From a virus, in the IMG/VR virus record IMGVR_UViG_3300003885_000013, positions 1 through 41,484 of that record: DNA of 41,484 nucleotides. The stretch is one strand, 5' to 3'. The notes beneath the pieces were generated by a model that did not search any database, was not told the origin of the DNA, and saw only the letters and a list, made by a program, of their open reading frames with translations. A program made the position numbers and the translations under genes. Of the stretch, positions 34,117 through 41,165 are shown piece by piece (position 1 is the first letter of the stretch; each line of letters opens with the position of its first letter).

Positions 34117-35120
34117 AGTTTCCTCCCTATTTCTGTTATTACATTCGTAGTTACCGCATTGCCTAAGCACTTATATCTCTGCGTGTCGCTTATTCCTTCT
34201 GTCCAGCCGTCAGGGAAGCCCTGTAATCTTTCGCATTCTGTTGGCGTTAGGCGCCGGATTGAGTTTACGTTTGGATTTTGAATAAAGGGTTGCCTTCTTC
34301 CGCCTTGCATCGTGTTAAGTGTCGGACTGATTCCTTTTGCAGAATATACTCTATCGTTAGAATGTTTAGGTTGGTTGAGTTGTTTTATGTAAGTTCCTTT
34401 TGCATTTTGTCTTGAATAACCTCCGGTTATCGCATTACTAATCTTCCGCCCGTTCCTTTCTTGATTTCCCTCAAAACTGTTTTGATGCTTTTCTCCGATA
34501 GGAAATATTTCCGGTCTACTTTCTCCTCTAAGATGTCCAATAATGAACACTCTTTCCCTATTCTGCGGGACTCCGAAGTTCTTACTATTAAGAACTTGCC
34601 ATTGTAGAATATACCCAAGGTCGGTAAGAATTTTAAGAATTGTCTGGAAAGTAGTTCCAGATCCGTGACTAAGTAGCCCCTTGACGTTTTCAAGTAATAT
34701 ATACCTGGGCTTTTTTGTACGACATATTCGCACAATGTCAAAAAAGAGAGTGCCTCTTGTATCGTCAAATCCTCCGCGTGTTCCTGCGATACTAAATGAT
34801 TGACAGGGGAATCCTGCGCATAAGATATCGTGATCGGGGATTGTTTCCGCTTTAACCTTTGTAATATCTCCTTCATATAATTCCTTTCCTCCGAAATTTT
34901 TTCGGTAGATTTGACAGGCATATTTGTCAATTTCGTTAGCCCAAACACAATTAAATAGTCTTTTGAAACTCCGGTTATCGAATTGCTTAACTGATCCGAT
35001 CTTATTTCTAATTGTTGAGGTTGATTGATATACGTTCTTGTCCTCAAGCTGCATCCTTTCCAGCCCATATCTAAACCCTCCAATTCCTGCAAATAGTTCT
35101 ACAACTCTTATATCTATCAT
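34092..35120 (-). CDS. DNA (cytosine-5) methyltransferase
   Basis: A 342-residue C5 methyltransferase. Motif I is VVELFAGIGGFRYGL at 6-20; catalytic Cys106 lies in AGFPCQSFS; ENVKG follows near 150; NFGVPQNRERVFIIG and the C-terminal RLTPTECERLQGFPDGWTEG are motifs VIII-X. Between them is a short target-recognition region. No restriction enzyme gene is nearby, so it is an orphan enzyme, probably protecting phage DNA from host restriction or marking it. The start overlaps the primase stop (ATGA). Target sequence cannot be read from the protein. Confidence 0.95.
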   Translation of the reverse strand: MIDIRVVELFAGIGGFRYGLERMQLEDKNVYQSTSTIRNKIGSVKQFDNRSFKRLFNCVWANEIDKYACQIYRKNFGGKELYEGDITKVKAETIPDHDILCAGFPCQSFSIAGTRGGFDDTRGTLFFDIVRICRTKKPRYILLENVKGLLSHGSGTTFQTILKILTDLGYILQWQVLNSKNFGVPQNRERVFIIGHLRGESRPEIFPIGEKHQNSFEGNQERNGRKISNAITGGYSRQNAKGTYIKQLNQPKHSNDRVYSAKGISPTLNTMQGGRRQPFIQNPNVNSIRRLTPTECERLQGFPDGWTEGISDTQRYKCLGNAVTTNVITEIGRKLCQINSIK

Positions 35121-37234
35121 AGCTCTTCTACTTTCCCAATAAACGCCGCGCCATTCACATGAGGACGCATATAGACACGGCAGGTTTTATTTAATCTAGG
35201 ATGATGGCTTAATGATTTTCTCCAGCGTAATTCTCTATACATAATATTTGCGATACGGTTTTGTTCTCTCCGGGTAAAATATCGAGCGGTACCTCCAATA
35301 CAATCTTCAAATACTTCTAAGCCGGTAACAACGTCCCTCCTGTATCCTTCATCATCCGGCTTGCTCAGCCATATATCTACTTTTTCCAACCAGGGATCCT
35401 TAACTCTCCGCTTATCCGCTTCTTCTTCAGCAAGATCGGCAACTTCTGTATCCGTGATATATAGATTCACCCCTTGTTTATAGGTATGTAGTATTTCAGC
35501 CCATATCTGATTCCGATCCTTACGTAAGCGGGCCATGTCAATATAATGTACCTCTACGGGCCAGAACCGCCTGTTTCCGGTCATATCTTTAAGGTAGCCT
35601 AGCTCAGCTTCCGGATTTATTGTTCCAAGGAAAATTGACTGTCTAGGAAAATCTTGCGTAATTCGGGCATAAGCAGGACGTACACGATCAACTTGCCGAG
35701 AAATAAATGCTTTAAGGGCTTGTGTTTCAACCCTCCGCGTGCACTCCATTTCAGATACTTCGATAATCCATTTATTACGCATAGCATCAATCGTATCCTT
35801 ATCATGCGCATTAAGTAAGATATCCCCATACCATTCACCTCCCAATATATTACAAACGGTTGATTTTCCTATCCCTTGATTCCCTTCTAATACAAGCATG
35901 TGATCAAACTTTATCCCGGGATCATATATCCTGGCGATCGCGGCTAACAATGTAGTCTTTCCGGCCATACGCGTATACTTATCATCTTTACACCCGCAAT
36001 AATCCGTTAGCCATTTTTCTGTTCTTACCGTGCCGTCCCATGTAAGGCCTTCCAAATAATCCCGGACCGGATGATACGAATTAATTTTTGCCACAACTTC
36101 GGCGGCTTCGTGTATTAATTGTATTGACGGCTCAAAATGCTGAACGTTAGACAAATGATATTTTAACTGGATGGCATCGCTGTCCGTCCAACTGCGATTA
36201 AATCTATCCCCTTTGTGCCAAATGGCAGGCTTTTTAAATTCTATATCCCGGTTAAACATATTAAACCGGAGAAGATCGGAGAGCTCAGAGGCTATCTTCA
36301 CGCTAATAAAAAAATTGACAACATTCGTAAGAGTCTTTTTATATTCTCCGGAGGCTGTCCGGTCCCATTTTATCTTTTCTTTTACTACTGCGTCAGGAAA
36401 ATCAGCCCGGGGATGGCGCTTGCCGGCTACGTCCGTATTATAATTATAACCATTCTTTACTTTCCTTTTAAGTTCGTCCACGTCCCAGGGCGGTTGACAT
36501 TTAGGATTCCACGCTTCGCTTATAATATCAAAGCATTTCTGTTCTGATAAACCAAAATCCCTGCCTCTGCATGCTGTTTGAAAAGTAGTCTTGTCCCCAT
36601 GTTGCCCTTGAATCGCAACAGGGGCGTATTTAAGGTATTCTTTAAAACGGGCTATCGCCTGGATATCATCTTCATAGGAATCAATTCCGGTATTCTTTAA
36701 AAGAGGGCTTTCATTTATGATCAGATCTAACAATTCTATCGGGGCATACATTATATTGTCAAAACTACCGGATAAAAAATCATATTTCTTTCCGGTATCC
36801 GGATGAATACAGCCGACGCCGACAACATACGTACCTTTAGATAAGAAGTCCAGCCCTTCATAAGCCGGGAGACTTTTCTTTATAGGTACCTCGGGAGGTT
36901 TCTTTAAATAGATATGATAGCCTCCGCCCCCGGTTTGAATAATACAGGAATTGAGTTCTATATTAAGGTCTTTACTTAATTTTTTTATGGGATTTTCTTT
37001 AGGTTTGAAATGGCGCGGGTCAACATCTATAACAAGATCGTCTGCCTGTAAAACTACGCCGAAATTACCCGGGAAGTCTTGAGGCGTAAGATCCGGATTA
37101 TAGCGTAAATTCTGCCATTCGTCCTGCCCTTTTTGAGGATGTTTACCACTAAGCGGAAATAAAGTATATCCATGCTCTACATACGTCAGGACAGTTTCTT
37201 TATAAGCGCTCGTCGTCTTTCGCTGCTGTTCCAC
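35117..37234 (-). CDS. Primase-polymerase fused to VapE/D5-like helicase
   Basis: A 705-residue replication initiator-type protein. The N-terminal prim-pol domain (about 10-160) has the metal motif VIDVDPRH (Asp70, Asp72) and GGGGYHIYL (His107). The C-terminal virulence-associated E-type ATPase has Walker A GNQGIGKST at 451-459 and WIIEVSEM at 489-496, then a sensor region with GTINPEAE. It would prime and unwind DNA for the family A polymerase. GTG start, overlapping the HTH gene by 35 bases. Proteins of this kind act at iteron-type origins, as seen near 461-530. Confidence 0.9.
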   Translation of the reverse strand: MEQQRKTTSAYKETVLTYVEHGYTLFPLSGKHPQKGQDEWQNLRYNPDLTPQDFPGNFGVVLQADDLVIDVDPRHFKPKENPIKKLSKDLNIELNSCIIQTGGGGYHIYLKKPPEVPIKKSLPAYEGLDFLSKGTYVVGVGCIHPDTGKKYDFLSGSFDNIMYAPIELLDLIINESPLLKNTGIDSYEDDIQAIARFKEYLKYAPVAIQGQHGDKTTFQTACRGRDFGLSEQKCFDIISEAWNPKCQPPWDVDELKRKVKNGYNYNTDVAGKRHPRADFPDAVVKEKIKWDRTASGEYKKTLTNVVNFFISVKIASELSDLLRFNMFNRDIEFKKPAIWHKGDRFNRSWTDSDAIQLKYHLSNVQHFEPSIQLIHEAAEVVAKINSYHPVRDYLEGLTWDGTVRTEKWLTDYCGCKDDKYTRMAGKTTLLAAIARIYDPGIKFDHMLVLEGNQGIGKSTVCNILGGEWYGDILLNAHDKDTIDAMRNKWIIEVSEMECTRRVETQALKAFISRQVDRVRPAYARITQDFPRQSIFLGTINPEAELGYLKDMTGNRRFWPVEVHYIDMARLRKDRNQIWAEILHTYKQGVNLYITDTEVADLAEEEADKRRVKDPWLEKVDIWLSKPDDEGYRRDVVTGLEVFEDCIGGTARYFTRREQNRIANIMYRELRWRKSLSHHPRLNKTCRVYMRPHVNGAAFIGKVEEL

Positions 37235-37424
37235 TGGCGTTTACTCCCTTTCGTTTATACGAATTATCAGAAAAAATTGCTTCCCGAACTGCATCGAGAT
37301 CAAACATCCAGCGATACTTTCTTCTGATAGCGGGAATTTTACCATTTGAAGCCAGCACACGAATATAATGCGGTGTATAATTTAAAGCTTTTGATGCTTC
37401 CCGCACGTTTACTAATTTACTCAT
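37200..37424 (-). CDS. Excisionase/MerR-like helix-turn-helix protein
   Basis: A 74-residue DNA-binding protein. VNVREASKALNYTPHYIRVLASNGKIPAIRR is a winged HTH of the excisionase (HTH_17) type, followed by YRWMFDLDAV and a basic tail. AAAGGAGGT precedes the ATG at ideal spacing. No integrase is present, so it is more likely a regulator or an initiator of replication than a true excisionase. It is first in the replication operon and directly follows the structured leader at 37479-37663. Confidence 0.8.
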   Translation of the reverse strand: MSKLVNVREASKALNYTPHYIRVLASNGKIPAIRRKYRWMFDLDAVREAIFSDNSYKRKGVNASGTAAKDDERL

Positions 37425-37478
37425 AATAAGGATACCTCCTTTCGTTATCTACTTATTTCTAATTATATAAAAAATACA

Positions 37479-37663
37479 GCTCAATTATGGATTGGCGTGG
37501 TGTTAAGCGACGCCTCGTTTTATTTCTCACTCGAACCCCTTATCATACTCATTTGGTGAGTCCCACTCGCGCCGTATTGTGCGTGGCTGTATCAAGTTTT
37601 CCGCACTTCATGGTTTATCGGTACTTGTCATGCCCCTACCAAGTGAGAACTCCATAATTGAGC
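37479..37663 (-). ncRNA. Candidate structured RNA or attenuator leader
   Basis: On the minus strand the 185-nt segment is closed by a perfect 13-bp helix (37651-37663 with 37479-37491). A second helix, UUCUCACU with AGUGAGAA (37642-37649 with 37524-37531), extends by three more pairs using wobbles. Local hairpins are GUGCG/CGCAC (37602-37606 with 37579-37583), ACUCA/UGAGU (37557-37561 with 37547-37551) and GGCGU/ACGCC (37510-37514 with 37494-37498). Six U (37474-37469) follow the closing helix after four bases. A consensus promoter lies about 40 bases upstream. No ORF fits. It matches no RNA family I recognise. Confidence 0.6.
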
Positions 37664-37705
37664 CTAATATCTCTTTTACTACGTTTTAACGGCTTTGTAT
37701 AGGTT

Positions 37706-37733
37706 AGTATACTGTTAAAAAACCCTTTGTCAA
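37706..37733 (-). promoter_or_regulatory. Leftward promoter of the replication operon
   Basis: On the minus strand a perfect TTGACA (37733-37728), a 16-bp spacer and TATACT (37711-37706). Transcription would begin near 37699, run through the structured leader, and then into the HTH and primase genes. It overlaps the 3' end of the preceding small gene. Confidence 0.75.
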
Positions 37734-37879
37734 GAAAAATCTTTTTGTCGTCGAGGATAATCACATCCCTTATTTAAGCAAAACATAACCCGGCGTTTCT
37801 CTTGATCCTTTTTCCGGGTGTATATTTTCACCTTGACGGACTTTTCTTTACAATGCTGGCACCACGCTAAGCTATTCAT
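37730..37879 (-). CDS. Small zinc-ribbon protein
   Basis: A 49-residue basic protein with Cys pairs CQHC near the start and CLNKGC near the middle, followed by DYPRRQKDFS, suggesting a zinc ribbon. ATG 37879 overlaps the preceding stop (ATGAATAG); starts further upstream would lie within that gene. Its stop overlaps the -35 box of the replication promoter. Function unknown. Confidence 0.55.
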   Translation of the reverse strand: MNSLAWCQHCKEKSVKVKIYTRKKDQEKRRVMFCLNKGCDYPRRQKDFS

Positions 37880-38078
37880 TGTCATAATTTTTGATGCTTG
37901 CCATAAAATGATCCCCGAAGTGCGGATGTTTAAATTCAACAATGATTATCTCGTCAAACTTTAGAGCACTTTTTACTAAATCAGCTAAGACATACTCTCT
38001 TTTTGTGCCATACCCAAAATCTATGGTAATTTTAACGTCTTTTTCCAATTTCGGTTCTTTACGTTTAAGCCAAAACAT
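37872..38078 (-). CDS. Hypothetical protein
   Basis: A 68-residue protein with a beta-rich pattern (VKITIDFGYGTKREYVLADL, EIIIVEFKHPHFG). AGAAAGGA precedes the ATG. No family recognised. Member of the early leftward gene string. Confidence 0.6.
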   Translation of the reverse strand: MFWLKRKEPKLEKDVKITIDFGYGTKREYVLADLVKSALKFDEIIIVEFKHPHFGDHFMASIKNYDNE

Positions 38079-38094
38079 AATTTTTTCCTTTCTT

Positions 38095-38340
38095 TTAAAA
38101 TCTTTTAGTTACTACTTTCCCAGAAACATATACCGCGATCCAAAATACTCCCCCGCATTCATAACAAGTTTTTGCGCTATCCCAATAGCTCCTGCCCTCC
38201 GCACACAAATTTTTTGAAGGTTGCGTGGTCATAACTACTTTATCACAAAGCGGGCATAGATATGTTGCGATCTTTTTCCCTCCTTTTTTCCAACGAGCAA
38301 GGTATGCCAAGGTGTCTGTTTTTAATTGTGTAAGCTCCAT
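38095..38340 (-). CDS. Small zinc-binding hypothetical protein
   Basis: An 81-residue protein with Cys pairs CPLC at about 29-32 and CYECGG about 59-62 plus a single Cys at about 46, compatible with one zinc site. The ends are basic. GAGGGAT precedes the ATG. No family recognised. Confidence 0.6.
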   Translation of the reverse strand: MELTQLKTDTLAYLARWKKGGKKIATYLCPLCDKVVMTTQPSKNLCAEGRSYWDSAKTCYECGGVFWIAVYVSGKVVTKRF

Positions 38341-38361
38341 TTTAAATCCCTCCCTCTTTTT

Positions 38362-38811
38362 TTAATCCTTCTCTTTATAATAAACTACCGTGCCAAGCCT
38401 ATGAACTATATCCATAGCCGGCGCCCAGTATGGCTCTGGATAAACCCCAAGATCCTCATAATGAGTGGCGCCATTTACTATATCGATATTGTTTGAAAAA
38501 ACATCCTCAATGATTTCCCGTGCAATGATTCTGTAATTTTCACCGGTCAAAGCCTCTACATAATCGCAATTCTTTTCAACAAAGGTGTCAAGGTCTTTCC
38601 TTTTCATTCCCACAAGCCCATGCTTCAATCCGGCACGCAGTCTATTCCGGACAACGCATGCGGTAGCTTTCATTTTTACATATCGGTCAGCATACCCGAT
38701 ATTCTCTGCGATTAGGGCCTTCCAGAGCTCGTCGGGAGGGGCTTCCGCCCCGTAAGCATACCCAAGGGCGGAATACAGCCAGAGGCACACAGCAACGCTA
38801 AGAATGCGCAT
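38362..38811 (-). CDS. Secreted SleB-like cell wall hydrolase (endolysin candidate)
   Basis: A 149-residue protein with a signal peptide (MRILSVAVCLWLYSALGYAYG). The mature part follows the SleB/Hydrolase_2 plan: LIAENIGYAD with likely catalytic Glu36, KATACVVRNRLRAG, then NGATHYEDLGVYPEPYWA at 113-130 and a C-terminal LGTVVYYKE. It would cut peptidoglycan outside the inner membrane without needing a holin for export. AAAGGAT precedes the start. Its place in the early leftward arm, far from the late lysis-like genes, is unusual. Confidence 0.7.
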   Translation of the reverse strand: MRILSVAVCLWLYSALGYAYGAEAPPDELWKALIAENIGYADRYVKMKATACVVRNRLRAGLKHGLVGMKRKDLDTFVEKNCDYVEALTGENYRIIAREIIEDVFSNNIDIVNGATHYEDLGVYPEPYWAPAMDIVHRLGTVVYYKEKD

Positions 38812-38826
38812 ATCTCTTTATCCTTT

Positions 38827-38997
38827 CTATTCGTTTATATAAAAAGAAGCTTTAGGTATAATATGTTTCTTAGCCCATGCTTTCTCTTCCGCGCTTAGCT
38901 TTTCAACGTCGTCAATCATATTTTCCCATGAATACGAGTTGGAGAATTGAAAGCCCAAGGCTTCGTCAATTAATTGCAATACTCTTTTCTTATCCAT
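38827..38997 (-). CDS. Small acidic helical protein
   Basis: A 56-residue protein starting MDKKRVLQLIDEALGFQ and ending KASFYINE, mostly helical. GGGAGG lies at ideal distance before ATG. No family recognised. It fills the gap between the wall hydrolase and the next small gene. Confidence 0.65.
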   Translation of the reverse strand: MDKKRVLQLIDEALGFQFSNSYSWENMIDDVEKLSAEEKAWAKKHIIPKASFYINE

Positions 38998-39035
38998 TTT
39001 TATTATCCTCCCGTTTAGTTATTTTAACTGATTAA

Positions 39036-39191
39036 TTAGTCTTTATCGTAACCGTCAAACCATTCGCCCTTTTTTAATGTATCCGGTCGCCGGCAATACG
39101 CCTGCGCTTGTTTAAGCGTCAAGCCATGTTGTTTTATTTCTGAATCTTTATCCTTAGCATAATAAAACCGTACTATCTTATAAGTAGTCAT
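39036..39191 (-). CDS. Small conserved phage protein (LTLKQAQAYC type)
   Basis: A 51-residue protein: YKIVRFYYAKDKDSE, then HGLTLKQAQAYCRRPDT and a final GEWFDGYDKD. The pattern of an N-terminal KIVRFY strand, a GLTLEEAQ-like helix with Cys, and a C-terminal WFDGY is shared by small proteins in many unrelated phages; their role is unknown. GGGAGGG precedes the start. Confidence 0.7.
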   Translation of the reverse strand: MTTYKIVRFYYAKDKDSEIKQHGLTLKQAQAYCRRPDTLKKGEWFDGYDKD

Positions 39192-39226
39192 ATAACGCCC
39201 TCCCTTTTTTTAAAAATGCCTTCGGA

Positions 39227-39703
39227 TTATACCCACGCATACGCTTTTACGGTTGCCTTTACATGATGTTTAAGAAATAATACCACTCGATAAGGTATCT
39301 CTTTCCTTAACCATGATGACCCATAACGATAATCACATACAGGGCATGGCTCTGCCGGATGTTTATCGTATCCGTCTTTATTCCATCCCTTAGCCCTCTG
39401 ATGTTCGCAGCCGGCTTGCATATCGTTTAAATGCCATAGCTGCCATATTTTATAAAACTCGGCTATCAGCTCCGGCGTCCATCCTTCTTTCGTGTTTGGA
39501 TTATCTATCACCATCCCATTAATTTGACCGCAAGAACCATAAGCGTTACCACTTTTAAAAGGACCCACGACGCCAGTTATACTTAAATTTCCTTTATTGT
39601 TGTACACTATCTTACAAAAAACACTTGCCCTTTTGTCTACCGTACCAAGGCAAACTATTTTTGCAAAAGCCTCTAAATCTCTTATATGCTGGCTTTTCCC
39701 CAT
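39227..39703 (-). CDS. Conserved phage/plasmid protein of unknown function
   Basis: A 158-residue protein with conserved-looking segments SCGQINGMV, FYKIWQLWHLNDMQAGCEHQ and CPVCDYRYGSSWLRKEIP. The combination of WHLNDM, a Cys/His cluster and CPVC recurs in accessory genes of phages and plasmids without known function and may bind a metal. AAGGGAGG precedes the start. It belongs to the early leftward string, where host-takeover genes usually lie. Confidence 0.7.
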   Translation of the reverse strand: MGKSQHIRDLEAFAKIVCLGTVDKRASVFCKIVYNNKGNLSITGVVGPFKSGNAYGSCGQINGMVIDNPNTKEGWTPELIAEFYKIWQLWHLNDMQAGCEHQRAKGWNKDGYDKHPAEPCPVCDYRYGSSWLRKEIPYRVVLFLKHHVKATVKAYAWV

Positions 39704-39759
39704 TTTCTTATCCTCCCTTTTTTATGCTTCCCCCTCTATCTATATATAAAGGAAAGCGG

Positions 39760-40032
39760 TTATTTTGAGCCTCTCAAAGCATACGCTTCTTTCCGGCTCA
39801 AAGGTATATACCCATCTTTTTTAAAAAACTTCTCCAGAGATTCATCTGCAATCATCGTACCGAAGAAATTACAGCAGACAAACTTCTCAATCGTTACCGG
39901 TAAGCCCCAGTCATTCTCTGCGTGCCTTATTGCATAGACGCGTTGGCCCCATTTCAATACATAAGGAAGCTCAACCATGCGTTTCATTTCAAACGTTCTA
40001 ACAACAACGCCTCTAAAGGTAGTCTTTACCAT
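39760..40032 (-). CDS. Small hypothetical protein, possibly LPD28-like
   Basis: A 90-residue protein with NDWGLPVTIEKFVCCNFFGTMIAD, reminiscent of the LPD28-type domain found in phage and conjugative-element proteins (N-W-G-x-P-x-x-I-E and an N-x-x-GT motif). The remainder is basic. GGAGGG precedes the start, just after a strong 15-bp hairpin in the mRNA leader. The domain call is tentative. Confidence 0.55.
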   Translation of the reverse strand: MVKTTFRGVVVRTFEMKRMVELPYVLKWGQRVYAIRHAENDWGLPVTIEKFVCCNFFGTMIADESLEKFFKKDGYIPLSRKEAYALRGSK

Positions 40033-40052
40033 ATCTTTTTATCCCTCCTTTC

Positions 40053-40088
40053 CGCTCCGCATATATACAACACTATATATGCGGAGCG
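40053..40088. repeat. Perfect 15-bp inverted repeat between two early genes
   Basis: 40053-40067 pairs perfectly with 40074-40088, with a 6-base loop (CAACAC on the plus strand). In the leftward mRNA it lies between the stop of the 40099-40470 gene and the ribosome binding site of the 39760-40032 gene. There is no T-tract on either side, so it is probably an mRNA-stability or processing element, not an intrinsic terminator. Confidence 0.8.
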
Positions 40089-40098
40089 CATTAATAAT

Positions 40099-40470
40099 TT
40101 ATATTAATACTGTTTTAAACGCTGTTAGCTCATCATCTGTCAATACCCATGCTTGAGAATCTGAATTAAGCAACGACTCGTCAACGACTTCAAGCGCCTC
40201 TTCTCTGCTTCTCCCCACAACAGTGGAGAAAGTGAATTGTTTCGATGGGTCTACTTCGTCATAATGCCGGATTAATACATTAAAGGTTTTCTCATCTGAA
40301 TTGTCAAGCTCCCATAATGGGTCGTCAATATCTCCGTTGTCTGTTACGTCTCCAAAGTCAATATCTCCCTTTTCAAATATCCCCCTTGCCTCTTCCAAGT
40401 TGTCAGCTGTGACCTCAATCGTCCCTTGCCGGACGTTCCTTGATATAATGTTTAATATGAATTGCGCCAT
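40099..40470 (-). CDS. Acidic hypothetical protein
   Basis: A 123-residue, strongly acidic protein (DIDFGDVTDNGDIDDP in the middle), with an N-terminal strand-rich segment FILNIISRNVRQGTIEVTA and a helix-rich C-terminus (SREEALEVVDESLL). Acidic early phage proteins often bind host enzymes or mimic DNA, but nothing here proves that. AAAGGAAA precedes the start. Its leader carries the 40484-40506 repeat element. Confidence 0.65.
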   Translation of the reverse strand: MAQFILNIISRNVRQGTIEVTADNLEEARGIFEKGDIDFGDVTDNGDIDDPLWELDNSDEKTFNVLIRHYDEVDPSKQFTFSTVVGRSREEALEVVDESLLNSDSQAWVLTDDELTAFKTVLI

Positions 40471-40483
40471 GGTGTTTCCTTTC

Positions 40484-40506
40484 TTGCCGGCAGTGCGCTC
40501 GGCGGT
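40484..40506 (-). repeat. Leader repeat element, copy 1
   Basis: On the minus strand ACCGCCGAGC, a short spacer and TGCCGGCAAGAAAG lie just before the start of the 40099-40470 gene. A closely similar element sits before the 40506-41000 gene (41014-41038). GCCG and CGGC arms can form a 4-bp hairpin in each. It may be a shared translational operator or a protein site. Confidence 0.5.
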
Positions 40507-41000
40507 TATACTACAAAATTATATTTTAGTAAGTCAATATCTTTATGCGTTGCGCCCTCGACTACCATAATTACAGCTAATACTTTCCCTTTCAAAACAA
40601 ACCGCAATTGCCTATCCTTATATAATAAGGTATCCGGAGAGAAGCGCAACATATCAAGGTAAAGCTCCCGAATCAATACAAGCTCAGTATTTTTATCTTC
40701 CTTTGCGTCTTCAAGAATAAGCACACGGCAAGTGCCCGCAGACGTATTGACAGACAGGTTTGTGATTCGTGCTTTCCGTCCCTCCGGTTTAAGAAAAGAT
40801 TCATACTGGTTGCGCTCTAATGGAAGAGATTCGGCTTTAAATATCTTTTCTGCAACCAGCGTAAGAGTTATGTCGTCAAAGTCTTCTACAACCTCACGGA
40901 GCAACAACCATTTGCCGTTGCTTATTGCCTTATCATCCCAAAGCAGATGTTTCTCAACGTTCTTTTTCGTTATCTTAGTAAGTATTGAATCCTTTGCCAT
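40506..41000 (-). CDS. First gene of the early leftward arm, unknown function
   Basis: A 164-residue protein of no recognised family; mixed alpha/beta with VVEDFDDITLTLVAEKIF and RVLILEDAKEDK, and a beta-rich C-terminus. ATG 41000 follows GGGGAAG. A longer reading to 41102 would begin inside or upstream of the -10 box of the promoter at 41084-41112, so it is rejected. As the first gene after the early promoter it is a good candidate for a host-takeover or regulatory protein. Confidence 0.65.
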   Translation of the reverse strand: MAKDSILTKITKKNVEKHLLWDDKAISNGKWLLLREVVEDFDDITLTLVAEKIFKAESLPLERNQYESFLKPEGRKARITNLSVNTSAGTCRVLILEDAKEDKNTELVLIRELYLDMLRFSPDTLLYKDRQLRFVLKGKVLAVIMVVEGATHKDIDLLKYNFVV

Positions 41001-41013
41001 TCGCTTCCCCACT

Positions 41014-41038
41014 TTCTGCCGGCGGTATGCTCGGCGGT
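41014..41038 (-). repeat. Leader repeat element, copy 2
   Basis: On the minus strand ACCGCCGAGC, spacer ATACC, then GCCGGCAGAAAG, upstream of the ribosome binding site of the 40506-41000 gene. It matches the element at 40484-40506, with changes confined mainly to the middle spacer. Confidence 0.5.
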
Positions 41039-41080
41039 TATCTCTAATTATTGATACTACTCCGTACTTCATGTTCTTTG

Positions 41081-41165
41081 TATAGTTTACACTATGAAGC
41101 AATGCTCGTCAAGCGTTTATTTTCATACTATTAATATTATATAGTTTACACTATGAAGCAATGCT
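41081..41165. repeat. Duplicated promoter-operator element
   Basis: A 26-bp exact repeat occupies 41081-41106 and 41140-41165, followed by imperfectly matching tails, so a 59-bp unit is duplicated. Each copy contains ATAGT-TTAC-ACTAT, an inverted repeat with the look of an operator. The left copy overlaps the early leftward promoter. Confidence 0.75.
41084..41112 (-). promoter_or_regulatory. Leftward early promoter
   Basis: On the minus strand TTGACG (41112-41107), a 17-bp spacer and TAAACT (41089-41084). It matches nine of twelve consensus bases and lies before the first early gene, with a start near 41077. The -10 box is within the inverted repeat ATAGT-TTAC-ACTAT, so a bound protein would block it. 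The second repeat copy keeps the -10 but has a poor -35. Confidence 0.55.

Noticed and set aside
34427-35092. 221-codon minus-strand ORF inside the methyltransferase gene
   Set aside because: It lies in another frame wholly within a methyltransferase gene whose motifs are all intact; its protein has no recognisable features. Treated as a shadow.
37200-37424. Evidence of a temperate phage (excisionase)
   Set aside because: The HTH protein resembles excisionases, but no integrase, attachment site or repressor was found, so lysogeny is not supported.
37520-37550. tRNA-like GGGGTTCGAGT segment on the minus strand
   Set aside because: The T-arm-like string has no matching 3' stem half and there is no acceptor or anticodon arm around it.
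37479-37663. Retron-type msr/msd RNA or group I/II intron
   Set aside because: The inverted terminal helix resembles retron a1/a2 pairing, but no reverse transcriptase gene exists in the window and no intron core or domain V was found.
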